A stretch of DNA of 64,000 bases from the NCBI RefSeq assembly GCF_900199725.1, contig NZ_LT904904.1, positions 581,259 through 645,258 of the forward strand, written 5' to 3'. Made by a program: the position numbers and the translations under genes. Source of the stretch: Cytobacillus massiliigabonensis (GTDB lineage: Bacteria > Bacillota > Bacilli > Bacillales > Cytobacillaceae). This document shows, in pieces, positions 34,695 to 43,011 of this stretch (its first letter is position 1; each line of letters opens with the position of its first letter). The notes under the pieces are model-generated. The model saw only the letters and a program-made list of their open reading frames with translations, was not told where the DNA came from and searched no databases.

Positions 34695-34704
34695 ACTGTC
34701 TATA

Positions 34705-34751
34705 AAAAACTCCAATTTTGTTTACCATTAAACAAAATTGGAGTTTTATTC
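34705..34751. terminator. strong rho-independent terminator
   Basis: A stem of about 17 bp (ACTCCAATTTTGTTTA/TAAACAAAATTGGAGT) with A-run and T-run on either side ends the oxidoreductase gene. Confidence 0.88.
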
Positions 34752-34797
34752 ATTCAAGTCCTATATGTTTATTAGATGGTCTTTCTATGAAAAAATG

Positions 34798-34823
34798 TTT
34801 CAAATCTATCAAAAAAGGTTATG
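34798..34823 (+). promoter_or_regulatory. sigma-B-type promoter
   Basis: GTTTCA, 14 bases and GGTTAT match the sigma-B consensus GTTTAA-N13-15-GGGTAT. It lies 47 bases before the YflT-like start codon, a gene type that is sigma-B controlled in B. subtilis. Confidence 0.6.
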
Positions 34824-34870
34824 TAATAGAAGACAACTAAATAATAAAAAATACTTGGAGGATGATAGTT

Positions 34871-35209
34871 ATGCGTAAAGTACTAGTAGCCACTAATGCG
34901 ATCGAGGTTCAAGAAAAAATTTCTCAACTAGTTGCTGAAGGGTATTCGAAGGATCAAATATATACTTTTGCACATGATAAAGACTACTCCAAAGAATTAA
35001 CGGATGACACTTCCACTCAAAGCGTGGGATTAGAAGAAAAAGGGATAGTAGATACCGTTGCCAATCTATTTAAGTCACGCGGAAATGAGCTGCGGAGCCA
35101 ATTTGAAACACTAGGATTAACCCAATTTGAGGCTGAGCAATATGAAGCGGAGCTGGATCGAGGAAAAATTATCATTGTTGCCTCAAATGAAGAATTTTCA
35201 ACCGTATGA
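34871..35209 (+). CDS. YflT-like general stress protein
   Basis: A 112-aa cytoplasmic protein of the heat-induced stress protein YflT family. It begins RKVLVATNAIEVQEKISQLVAEGYSKDQIY and continues with a helix-rich part (FKSRGNELRSQFETLGLTQFEAEQYEAELDRGKIIIV), the usual layout. The biochemical role is unknown. The start was placed at the ATG at 34871, 9 bases behind GGAGG; the ATG at 34862 abuts the site. A sigma-B-type promoter upstream supports stress induction. Confidence 0.85.
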   Translation: MRKVLVATNAIEVQEKISQLVAEGYSKDQIYTFAHDKDYSKELTDDTSTQSVGLEEKGIVDTVANLFKSRGNELRSQFETLGLTQFEAEQYEAELDRGKIIIVASNEEFSTV

Positions 35210-35216
35210 TTTTATT

Positions 35217-35243
35217 AACCACCTTAACGGGTGGTTTTTTTTT
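35217..35243 (+). terminator. rho-independent terminator
   Basis: AACCACC/GGGTGGTT stem, 5-base loop and a long T-run behind the YflT-like gene. Confidence 0.85.
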
Positions 35244-35309
35244 ATTTACAATTTTTCCTAAAAGTGATATCATAATAATATAAGTTAGATATTGTGAGGA
35301 GTGAGCAAA

Positions 35310-36155
35310 ATGAGGGATAAAAACGTATTTCAGGTAAATGGGTTTATTGGAATTTTAGCGATTGTCGCCTTGCTTGGACTTGGTGTATGGCTTTTAATTA
35401 CTGAGGAGCTATTTGCCGTTGCTATTCCATTAATTGCTGTAGCTGTTCTTTTGGCAAGCGGAATTACGATTGTCCAGCCAAACCAGGCAGCTGTCGTTAC
35501 TTTTTTCGGAAAGTATTTAGGTTCGATTCGCAACAATGGACTTTACTTGACTGTGCCGCTTTCATTGCGTCGCAATGTGTCGTTGAGAGTTCGAAACTTT
35601 AATAGCAAGCGTTTGAAAGTAAATGATGTGGAAGGGAATCCGATTGAGATTGCAGCGGTGATTGTTTTCAAGGTTGTCGATTCGGCTAAAGCTGTGTTTG
35701 ATGTAGACAATTATGAGGAATTTGTTGAGATTCAAAGTGAAACAGCGATTCGTCATGTGGCAACGAAGTATCCTTATGATACGTTTGAAGATGCAGACCT
35801 TACATTAAGAGGAAATGCAGAAGAGGTTTCCAATGAACTAACTGCTGATTTGCAAGACCGCCTGAATGTGGCTGGGGTTGAAGTGATTGAAGCAAGACTG
35901 ACTCATCTTGCCTACTCAACTGAGATTGCCCAAGCGATGCTGCAGCGTCAGCAAGCGACTGCCATCATCTCAGCCCGTCAGAAAATTGTTGAAGGTGCTG
36001 TCGGAATGGCACAAATGGCGATTAAACAATTAGAAGCGGATAAAACGATTGATTTAGATGATGAACGCAAAGTGCAAATGGTAAATAACTTATTAGTTGC
36101 GATTGTAGCGGAAAAACCAGCCCAGCCTGTTATTAATACGGGGACACTATATTAA
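35310..36155 (+). CDS. SPFH/Band 7 domain membrane protein
   Basis: A 281-aa SPFH protein. A hydrophobic N-terminus (about residues 8-50, two membrane segments) precedes a Band 7 domain (about 55-210: QPNQAAVVTFFGKYLGSI and LRVRNF) and a C-terminal helical part with Ala/Glu repeats (LQRQQATAIISARQKIVEGA). Such proteins form membrane microdomain scaffolds. The ATG at 35310 is 8 bases behind GAGGAG. A small DNA-binding protein gene follows 12 bases later. Confidence 0.88.
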   Translation: MRDKNVFQVNGFIGILAIVALLGLGVWLLITEELFAVAIPLIAVAVLLASGITIVQPNQAAVVTFFGKYLGSIRNNGLYLTVPLSLRRNVSLRVRNFNSKRLKVNDVEGNPIEIAAVIVFKVVDSAKAVFDVDNYEEFVEIQSETAIRHVATKYPYDTFEDADLTLRGNAEEVSNELTADLQDRLNVAGVEVIEARLTHLAYSTEIAQAMLQRQQATAIISARQKIVEGAVGMAQMAIKQLEADKTIDLDDERKVQMVNNLLVAIVAEKPAQPVINTGTLY

Positions 36156-36167
36156 TGAGTGAGCTCT

Positions 36168-36329
36168 ATGTCTAAGAAAAAGAGTTTTCCATTACGATTA
36201 GACCCTGATCTTTATGAGATTTTACAAAAATGGGCGGCTGATGATTTTAGAAGTGTAAATAGCCATATTGAATTTCTTCTTCGTGATGCAGCTAAAAAGG
36301 CTGGAAGGTTGAAGAAATCGCAGGAGTAG
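36168..36329 (+). CDS. small Arc/CopG-like ribbon-helix-helix protein, 53 aa
   Basis: A 53-aa basic protein beginning MSKKKSFPLRLDPDLYEILQ, with SVNSHIEFLLRDAAKKAG as second helix. The pattern of a short beta strand (FPLRL) plus two helices is that of Arc-type ribbon-helix-helix proteins. It follows the SPFH gene by 12 bases and shares its terminator, so the two are probably one operon. The ribosome binding site is weak (GAGTGAG). Confidence 0.75.
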   Translation: MSKKKSFPLRLDPDLYEILQKWAADDFRSVNSHIEFLLRDAAKKAGRLKKSQE

Positions 36330-36347
36330 AAGCTTTATCGACACTGT

Positions 36348-36386
36348 AGGAGAGATTGATTGTGGAAGATCAACTCTCCTTTTTTT
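36348..36386 (+). terminator. rho-independent terminator
   Basis: The stem AGGAGAG-A-TTGAT/ATCAA-CTCTCCT with a T-run ends the SPFH operon. Confidence 0.85.
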
Positions 36387-36546
36387 GTGCCCGCGAGAGA
36401 AGGAAAAATAGAAGAGACAGGAACAAGCAAAGCAATCCAAGAACAACCAACAAATTTCTCGTGTATCTCTAAACTCCCAAAGGTTTTTTCAATAGGAACA
36501 TAGAATTTTACAATGTTAGCACTTTAATTAAAAAGGAAGTAAAAAC

Positions 36547-37461
36547 ATGAAACTAGACCGTCTTTTAACAATGACGATGATTTTAATAAACCGGAAAAAG
36601 GTGACAGCTCAGGAGTTTGCTGAGCTTTTTGGTGTTTCTGTAAGAACCATCTATCGGGATGTGGACACGCTCAGTCAGGCGGGGATTCCTGTTGTAAGCT
36701 TTCAAGGAGTAAATGGAGGAATTAGTTTAATTGAGGGATATCGTATGGATAAGCAGGTGCTTACAGAAGGGGAGCTAGCATCCATTTCGATGGCGTTAAA
36801 AAGTGTGCTTACCTCTTACCAGGATCCTCATGCAGAGGCCGTACTTGAAAAAATTACAGGGATTGCTGAAGGAGCGGTCAAAAATACCTCAGATTATATT
36901 TTCATTGATTATAGTCCGTGGGGAACGAATACATTTTTGAAGGAAAAAATGACAGTGATTAAAAAGGCAATTGAATCTTCAGTGTGCATTACTTTTACAT
37001 ACGGGAACGCAGGCGGAAAACAATCCGTTCGGACGATTGAACCCCATACGCTTGTTGAAAAAGGGAGATCTTGGTATGTCTATGGCTATTGTCAATTAAG
37101 AGAAGCCTTTCGCTTGTTTAAGATTGCGAGAATAAAAGAACTTAAAGGCTGTGCAGAAAAGTTTACCCGCAGAGAAATAGATATATCCGAGCGTCCGTGG
37201 GACAAGGAATGGAATGCACCAGAAAATACGGTCCAGTTAAAGCTGGCGTTTCAGCCTGAACACCGGCTAATGATGGAGGAAATGTTCGGCATCGAAACAA
37301 TAGAGGACGATTCTTCGATTATAAAAGTTGACACTCCTGAGGATGAGTGGCTATACGGGTTTATTTTAAGCTTTGGCAATAAGGTAGAGGTGCTGGAGCC
37401 TCTACATATAAGGGAAATAATAGCAAGACGCGCAAAAGAAATTTTGGAAAGTTATCTGTAA
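36547..37461 (+). CDS. YafY-type WYL-domain transcriptional regulator
   Basis: A 304-aa regulator with an N-terminal helix-turn-helix (residues 3-60, TAQEFAELFGVSVRTIYRDVDTL) and a WYL domain (about 135-215, IEPHTLVEKGRSWYVYGYC). A WCX-like C-terminal domain follows. WYL domains bind small ligands or nucleic acid. The ATG follows AAAAGGAAG. It is probably co-regulated with the following effector-binding-domain gene 67 bases downstream. Confidence 0.9.
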   Translation: MKLDRLLTMTMILINRKKVTAQEFAELFGVSVRTIYRDVDTLSQAGIPVVSFQGVNGGISLIEGYRMDKQVLTEGELASISMALKSVLTSYQDPHAEAVLEKITGIAEGAVKNTSDYIFIDYSPWGTNTFLKEKMTVIKKAIESSVCITFTYGNAGGKQSVRTIEPHTLVEKGRSWYVYGYCQLREAFRLFKIARIKELKGCAEKFTRREIDISERPWDKEWNAPENTVQLKLAFQPEHRLMMEEMFGIETIEDDSSIIKVDTPEDEWLYGFILSFGNKVEVLEPLHIREIIARRAKEILESYL

Positions 37462-37528
37462 ATATGACAAACAGCTGTCAAGTTTCCCTTGATATAGTGA
37501 GTACAAACAAATGAAAGGTGTGTTTTTG

Positions 37529-38275
37529 ATGAATGCTGTTTTTTGCCAAAGCTGTGGAATGCCGATGAATGATGAAAAGCAATTTGGTACGGAGATTGAT
37601 GGAGGAAAAAGCGGAGAGTACTGTGTTTATTGTTATGAAGGGGGCGAATTCAAGCAGCCAAACATGACAATGGAAGACATGATTGATCTTTGTGTCCCTT
37701 TTATGAAAGAGGATGGAAAAAGTGAAGAGGAAGCTCGGACGATTCTGACTAACTTCCTGCCAACATTAAAAAGATGGAGCGGCAGCAGTAAGATGAATGA
37801 ACCTGTCATAATGGAAAAAGAGGCGTTTGCCATCATTGGCATGACTGCAAGAACGACTAATGTCAATGAAATGACTCAAGATGCGAAAATTCCGCAAATG
37901 TGGGAGAAGTATTATCAGGAAAAGGTATATGAGCAAATTCCAAATCCTGTTGGTGCCGTTACATATGGTCTGTATTCTGACTACATAGATGGAGTGGACG
38001 GGGAATATAGTATGACAATCGGATTGCAAGGAAGTGCTGATGCATCATTGCCAGAGGGGCTCGTTGCGAAAACCGTTCCCGCTGCCAAATATGTTGTCTT
38101 CACAACTGAAAAAGGACCGATCGCACAAATCGTCGTCAAAGCATGGCAGCAAATCTGGACATGGTTTGAGCAATCTGATTTTACAAGAGCTTATACAGGT
38201 GATTTCGAAGTATATGACGAAAGATGTGCAAACCCACTTGAAGCACAAGTCGACATTTATATTGCGATAAAATAA
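37529..38275 (+). CDS. zinc-ribbon plus GyrI-like effector-binding domain protein
   Basis: A 248-aa two-domain protein. The N-terminal zinc ribbon (residues 5-85) has CQSCGMPM and CVYCYEGG, as in the zinc-ribbon/DUF family found next to AraC regulators. The C-terminal part (about 95-248) matches the GyrI/AraC effector-binding fold (IIGMTARTT, AVTYGLYSDYI, VPAAKYVVFT). It may bind small hydrophobic compounds. The start is the ATG at 37529, behind AAAGGTG; the ATG at 37511 precedes that site. Confidence 0.82.
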   Translation: MNAVFCQSCGMPMNDEKQFGTEIDGGKSGEYCVYCYEGGEFKQPNMTMEDMIDLCVPFMKEDGKSEEEARTILTNFLPTLKRWSGSSKMNEPVIMEKEAFAIIGMTARTTNVNEMTQDAKIPQMWEKYYQEKVYEQIPNPVGAVTYGLYSDYIDGVDGEYSMTIGLQGSADASLPEGLVAKTVPAAKYVVFTTEKGPIAQIVVKAWQQIWTWFEQSDFTRAYTGDFEVYDERCANPLEAQVDIYIAIK

Positions 38276-38299
38276 TAATCACAACGGCCACGCGTGGGG

Positions 38300-38400
38300 C
38301 GGACAGAAGTGATATATCTGCGAAAAAGTGTAACTTATCTTCGAAATCGGCAATATATCTACGAAATATCAAAAAATCAAATATATCGATTTTTCGACAA
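38300..38400. repeat. AT-rich repeat block with TATCT-CGAAA motifs
   Basis: Four spaced copies of ATATCTGCGAAA, TTATCTTCGAAA, ATATCTACGAAA and ATATCGATTTTTCG-like units lie between the upstream stop and the DinB ribosome binding site. They are read as part of a longer open frame from 38294, but the true gene starts later. Confidence 0.5.
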
Positions 38401-38425
38401 AATCCTAAAAAGGAGTGCATACCGT

Positions 38426-38884
38426 TTGCAAAATGAAAAAGAGCACATTCTATTGCATTACGAACAATCCATCCAATGGGTGAAGGATCTAGAAAAATTA
38501 TCGGAGGAGCAATGGCGAATGCCGGTCAAAGAAGGAAAGTGGAGCATTGCAGAAATCATTGGCCATTTGATTCCGTGGGATGAGTTTATTGTAAATGACA
38601 GAATCCCATACTTCTTTAAGGATATCGATTTGCCAAAAAGCGCAGATGCTCAAGCAATCAATGACCTAGCAGCTTCTGAAAGCAGAGCGCGAACAAAAGA
38701 AGAAACGATTGAAAAGTTTGCAGCTGTCAGAAAAACACTCCTATCCGCGTTAAAGGATATGGATGAAGAACTTTGGTCCAAGGAGCTAGTGATTGGCAAG
38801 TCTACCCTTTCGCTGGCAGTCTATTTCCAAGGCATGGCGGAGCATGACAATCATCATTTTGAACAAATAAAAAAAGTGATTTAA
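38426..38884 (+). CDS. DinB-family (DinB_2) protein
   Basis: A 152-aa four-helix-bundle protein of the DinB/YfiT-like group. The metal-site histidines are in EIIGHLIPWDEF and AEHDNHHFEQI. Members use bacillithiol or act as small-molecule transferases, but the function here is unknown. The start was chosen as TTG at 38426, 8 bases behind AAAAAGGAGTG. The longer frame to 38294 is repeat-derived. Confidence 0.85.
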   Translation: MQNEKEHILLHYEQSIQWVKDLEKLSEEQWRMPVKEGKWSIAEIIGHLIPWDEFIVNDRIPYFFKDIDLPKSADAQAINDLAASESRARTKEETIEKFAAVRKTLLSALKDMDEELWSKELVIGKSTLSLAVYFQGMAEHDNHHFEQIKKVI

Positions 38885-38887
38885 TAG

Positions 38888-38923
38888 AAAAGGCTGGAGT
38901 CGTGTGCACTCCAGCCTTTTCTT
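38888..38923 (+). terminator. rho-independent terminator
   Basis: The stem AAAAGGCTGGAGT/ACTCCAGCCTTTT ends the DinB gene. Confidence 0.88.
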
Positions 38924-39020
38924 AATTTTATGAATTACTGTATCTTTTTTTAGTATAATAATTGAATAGTATTACACGATCTCTGTTTCTCGAATCATAC
39001 TAAAAGAAGGTGGAATGATA

Positions 39021-40406
39021 ATGAATAGATTGAAAAGCTTCCTATTTTTCATGTTTACAGCCATATTAGTATTCTCGCAAGTTTCATTTGTTCATGCTGA
39101 AGAGCCGATTGATGAGATACGGGATTTAATTGAAACGTACTATGTTGAGGACGTGCCTGCATCGACGCTAAACTTGCCAACCATTCATGAAATGACCAAG
39201 CAGCTTGATCCTTATTCTGTTTATATGACTAAACAAGAGTTTGAAAGGTTTTCGAATACGGTTAATCAGGAGCTTATAGGTATTGGGGTTGTACTGGAGG
39301 AAAATGAACAGGGAGTTAAAGTGATACAGACGATTCCACAAGGACCCGCAGATCAAGCAGGGATCCGTCCTGGAGATATTATTACTCATGTGAATGGGAA
39401 AAGCCTATCAGGTGAGTCGATGCAAGCAGCTGTTTCTTATATGAGTGGAGAGGAAAATACGTTTGTTGATATTACTTTCTTACAGAAAGAAACAGGTAAT
39501 TTGATAACAAAGAAAATTGAACGAAAAAGAATCTCTCTTCCTAACGTTGAGGCAGACATGCTTGGCGGGGAAATCGGCTATATTCGCCTTCACAGCTTCT
39601 CGATGAATGCAGCCGAACAGCTTCAATCAGCAATCAAGTCATTGAGTGGTGCGAAGGGATATATCCTGGACCTTAGAGATAATGGAGGCGGCTATGTATC
39701 AGCTGCCCAGGAAGTTACAGGGCTTTTTCCAAAAGTTCATTTGTCTTTCCAATTGCGTGAGAAAGCAGGAAAGGCAGAAGTTTATAAGGCGCTGCCACAA
39801 CCTACGCAATTCTCTCATCCCATTCATATGCTTGTAAATGAAAATAGTGCGAGTGCATCTGAGATGGTTTCTGCAGCTGTAAAGGAACAAAATGGTGGAG
39901 TGTTATACGGGCAAACAACTTATGGGAAAGGTTCTATGCAGACTTTGTTTATCCTAAGTGATCAAAGTGTCCTTAAACTTACTACAGCCAAATTTTTCTC
40001 GCCAAAGGGGACAGCGATCAATAAAGTGGGTGTTTCACCGAATATCCAGACAAATGTTGGTGAAGAGCTGGCTGTATCCCATCGAGATCATTTATTAAAA
40101 AGCTATTATCAATATTCAAAGCTTGCTGCGTTGAATAATGTGCCGACAACGAAAACTTTTACTATTAAAATGACAACTGGCATGAATTGGGATGCCCTTT
40201 CTACTAAAGATGTGCAGCTTATTCAGCTAGGCGGTCACGAAGTAGAGACCGAATTAACAATAATAGATGATCGAACACTAAAAGTGACACCAAAAAAATC
40301 CTTGCAATCAAATGAGAGATACTTGCTAATCATTCACCCTCATTGGAGCAGTAAGCAAAATAAATCAATGATTAAAGGATCGTATCTGGAAATTAGTGTG
40401 AAATAA
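39021..40406 (+). CDS. secreted S41-family C-terminal processing protease
   Basis: A 461-aa exported serine protease of the CtpA type. The signal peptide ends near SFVHAEE. A PDZ domain lies at about 85-160 (LIGIGVVLEENEQGVKV and AGIRPGDIITHVNG). The S41 core follows with catalytic Ser in NENSASASEM and Lys in TTYGKGSMQ. The last 80 residues form an SbsA-type Ig-like domain (TFTIKMTTGMNWDALS), an unusual extra compared with CtpA. The ATG at 39021 has the better spacing to AAGGTGG than the one at 39015. Confidence 0.88.
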   Translation: MNRLKSFLFFMFTAILVFSQVSFVHAEEPIDEIRDLIETYYVEDVPASTLNLPTIHEMTKQLDPYSVYMTKQEFERFSNTVNQELIGIGVVLEENEQGVKVIQTIPQGPADQAGIRPGDIITHVNGKSLSGESMQAAVSYMSGEENTFVDITFLQKETGNLITKKIERKRISLPNVEADMLGGEIGYIRLHSFSMNAAEQLQSAIKSLSGAKGYILDLRDNGGGYVSAAQEVTGLFPKVHLSFQLREKAGKAEVYKALPQPTQFSHPIHMLVNENSASASEMVSAAVKEQNGGVLYGQTTYGKGSMQTLFILSDQSVLKLTTAKFFSPKGTAINKVGVSPNIQTNVGEELAVSHRDHLLKSYYQYSKLAALNNVPTTKTFTIKMTTGMNWDALSTKDVQLIQLGGHEVETELTIIDDRTLKVTPKKSLQSNERYLLIIHPHWSSKQNKSMIKGSYLEISVK

Positions 40407-40412
40407 TCCAAG

Positions 40413-40440
40413 AAAGGACTTGAGCATTCAAGTCCTTTTA
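40413..40440. terminator. bidirectional terminator
   Basis: The stem AAAGGACTTGA/TTCAAGTCCTTTT lies between the protease gene (plus) and the DUF218 gene (minus). Confidence 0.83.
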
Positions 40441-40442
40441 CT

Positions 40443-41036
40443 TTACCTAAATGGCAGGCTGATCATATAACCGACATAGAAAAACAGCTCACGGAAGAAG
40501 AAAGGAATTTTACTGCCCAATGTTTTATATACGGAGCTTTGCGTTGGTGAAGAATAAGCTTCCATCCCCGTGTTTTTTGCCATTAAAATAGCCCTTTTCA
40601 TATGCAATGGATCACTAACAATGGTAAATGTTTGAAAGTCATTTTTTACTGCAATGTCATAGGCGTATTTTAGGTTTTCCTCAGTGATCGCAGAGTTCGT
40701 TTCAATCAAAATATCCTCCGCCCGAACATTATTTTTAATTGCATAATCCCTCGCAACCTCTGACTCTGCAAATTTTCCACCTTTTCCTTTCCCGCCGGTA
40801 AAGATGATTTTATCTACATACCCATTCTCATATAGGGAGATCGCATGATTTACCCTTTCACGTAAAACTGGAGATGGTTCATCATCCCAAGCCGCTGCAC
40901 CAAGTACTACAGCCACATCCGTCTTTACTAATTGCACTTTGCCGCTGAAAGACCAAATACTAACTCCTGAATAGGCTATGAAAATAACTAATACGATGGG
41001 GACTAGCTTGAACCAGAACTTTTTAGACACTAACAT
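40443..41036 (-). CDS. YdcF/SanA-like DUF218 membrane protein
   Basis: A protein of about 197 aa with one N-terminal membrane segment and a DUF218 domain. The conserved parts are VAVVLGAAAWDDEPSPVLRER, IIFTGGKGKGGKFAES and IVSDPLHMKRAILMA. Relatives such as SanA influence envelope permeability; the reaction is unknown. The start is the ATG at 41036 or GTG at 41030 (spacing from AAAAGGA favours GTG). The longer frame to 41087 lacks support. Confidence 0.85.
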   Translation of the reverse strand: MLVSKKFWFKLVPIVLVIFIAYSGVSIWSFSGKVQLVKTDVAVVLGAAAWDDEPSPVLRERVNHAISLYENGYVDKIIFTGGKGKGGKFAESEVARDYAIKNNVRAEDILIETNSAITEENLKYAYDIAVKNDFQTFTIVSDPLHMKRAILMAKNTGMEAYSSPTQSSVYKTLGSKIPFFFRELFFYVGYMISLPFR

Positions 41037-41114
41037 CCATCCTTTTACGAGCCTTGTAGAATAGCTGCTAAGCAGCCTGCTGTACAATATTTCTCAATCC
41101 TTTTAGCAATCCCC

Positions 41115-41278
41115 TTCAAACCGTTTGAAAAATTAGTTCTACCTCGGATCATAGAGGAAATAGATGAAATTTGTCGATTGTTGCAGAGCTGTTAGACATT
41201 GAAAGTAGTATTCTTTTTACTAATCGGCAGGAACTAGGAACAGGAATGTATCTGAAAAAACAGCTAGGTATATTGTAG
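41115..41278 (+). pseudogene. gene remnant with frameshift
   Basis: FKPFEKLVLPRIIEEIDE is followed after a one-base shift by LSIVAELLDIESSILFTNRQ and a KKQLGIL end with TAG at 41276. Both pieces look protein-like, but there is no start codon. The family is unknown. The rest of the gap (41279-41459) is very AT-rich and presumably holds the promoter of the peptidase gene. Confidence 0.35.
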
Positions 41279-41459
41279 TCAATTATTATTTTGAAATATT
41301 ATTTTCGAATGTGATTACTTTTATAAATAGTATAAAGGTCTATTAAAAATAAAAGCCTCTATTGTTGAAAAATAGTATTTTTTGTAAAACTATTTCAATT
41401 TACAAAATATTTAAATATATTGATAATAGAGTTAACTTTAAATTAGAGGAGGAATTGGA

Positions 41460-42812
41460 TTGAGTAAAAAAACAGCAGCATTATTTTTAGCAGCAGGTTT
41501 AGTTTTATCTAGTGGAACGGCTTCAATGGCGGCCAGTCCCAGCACACAATATGAAGTAGTGATAGAAAATAGTTTTCTGAAGAAAATCAGTGCAGACAAT
41601 ATGTATAAAACGATTGAATTGTTATCTAAAGAACCTAGGGAAGCTGGAACAGAAGGAGAGCTTAAAGCGGTCAAATACATAGAGGAAGAATTTAAGAAGC
41701 TAGGCTACAAAACAGAAATTCAGCCATTCCCAATTTACGATTTCAAGACAAATTATGTAAAAGTGAAAATTGGCGATGCTGATCTAGGCGGGACTCCTCA
41801 TGCATTTAGCGGCAGTGCGAGCGGCAAAGTAACAGCTCCGCTTGTACATGTTGGAAAGGCAACACCAGAAGAGGTTGGAGATGTAAAAGGGAAGATTGTT
41901 TTAGTGGAACGCGGAGATATCTCTTTCATAGAAAAGATTAGCAATGTCCTTGAAAAAGGGGCAGTAGGCGTCCTGATGTATAACAACGCAGATGAAGGCA
42001 ACTCGTTCGGACAAGCTGCAGATGGGCAAAACATTCCGGCAGTTGCGATTACAAAAGCAGACGGATTGAAGCTGGTTGACCAGCTAAAGGCGAAAGAGAT
42101 TTCCGTATCATTGGATGTGGATATCGAAAAGATTGAAAAGACTTCCTACAATGTCATTGCAACGAAACCGGCGACAGAGAAGAAAAATACAGGACAAATC
42201 GTGACAGTTGGTGCACACCATGATTCAGTGCCTGGTGGACCAGGTGCAAATGATGATGCATCAGGAGTTTCTGCTGTTCTTGAATTAGCAAGATTGTTTG
42301 CGAAGGAAAAGACAGATACAGAAATTCGCTTCCTTACATTTGGCTCGGAGGAAAGAGGGCTAGTTGGCTCGTCTTATTATGCATCTAAACTTCCAAAAGC
42401 AGATGTTGATAAAATGGTTGCACACTTCCAAATGGACATGATCGGCGGTCGTGATGCTGGGGGAGATAACGAAGCTGGCGGATTAATCATGTACACAATT
42501 GATGGCAAGAAAAATCTTGTAACCGACTTAGGGGCGACTTCAAGCTATCATATTTTTAATGAGGTTCTTCCTTATGGACAGCTTGGCCGAAGCGACCATC
42601 AGCCATTCCATGACCTAGGCATTCCATCTGCTTTATTTATCCACTCACCAGTCGAGCCTTGGTACCACCAGCCGACAGACACACTGGATAAAATCGACAA
42701 GAACAAGCTTCTGCAAGTAGCGAAAATTGTTGGCTCATCCGTCTACCATATTACAGATCCGAAGACACCAGGAATTATTAAATACTACTTTGAAGACCGT
42801 GCAGTAGATTAA
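41460..42812 (+). CDS. secreted M28-family zinc aminopeptidase with PA domain
   Basis: A 450-aa exported metallopeptidase. A signal peptide (1-25, TASMAA) precedes a PA insert (about 110-215, APLVHVGKATPEEVGDVKGKIVLVERG) and the M28 peptidase domain (about 225-435). Zinc ligands and catalytic residues are visible in GAHHDSV, ANDDASG, GSEERGL and WYHQPTDT, with the last His in GRSDHQPF or WYHQ. It starts with TTG at 41460 behind GAGGAGG. It probably supplies free amino acids from peptides. Confidence 0.92.
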   Translation: MSKKTAALFLAAGLVLSSGTASMAASPSTQYEVVIENSFLKKISADNMYKTIELLSKEPREAGTEGELKAVKYIEEEFKKLGYKTEIQPFPIYDFKTNYVKVKIGDADLGGTPHAFSGSASGKVTAPLVHVGKATPEEVGDVKGKIVLVERGDISFIEKISNVLEKGAVGVLMYNNADEGNSFGQAADGQNIPAVAITKADGLKLVDQLKAKEISVSLDVDIEKIEKTSYNVIATKPATEKKNTGQIVTVGAHHDSVPGGPGANDDASGVSAVLELARLFAKEKTDTEIRFLTFGSEERGLVGSSYYASKLPKADVDKMVAHFQMDMIGGRDAGGDNEAGGLIMYTIDGKKNLVTDLGATSSYHIFNEVLPYGQLGRSDHQPFHDLGIPSALFIHSPVEPWYHQPTDTLDKIDKNKLLQVAKIVGSSVYHITDPKTPGIIKYYFEDRAVD

Positions 42813-42834
42813 TAGAGTATCCACGGACAAGATG

Positions 42835-42872
42835 AAAGAGAGTTTCCTTATTTAGGAACTCTCTTTTTTTAT
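42835..42872 (+). terminator. rho-independent terminator
   Basis: The stem AAAGAGAGTT-CC/GG-AACTCTCTTT followed by T-run ends the M28 gene. Confidence 0.85.
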
Positions 42873-43011
42873 TGCCATAACAAATTTGACAAATCACCCC
42901 TTGTGGAAAATAATAGTAAAATACCAAGATAATTCTATTTTCCTAGATAGGATTATCTGTTTAGTAATTTAATAACTAGATAAATTTTGAAGAAAAGAGG
43001 TTTTGCAGGGA

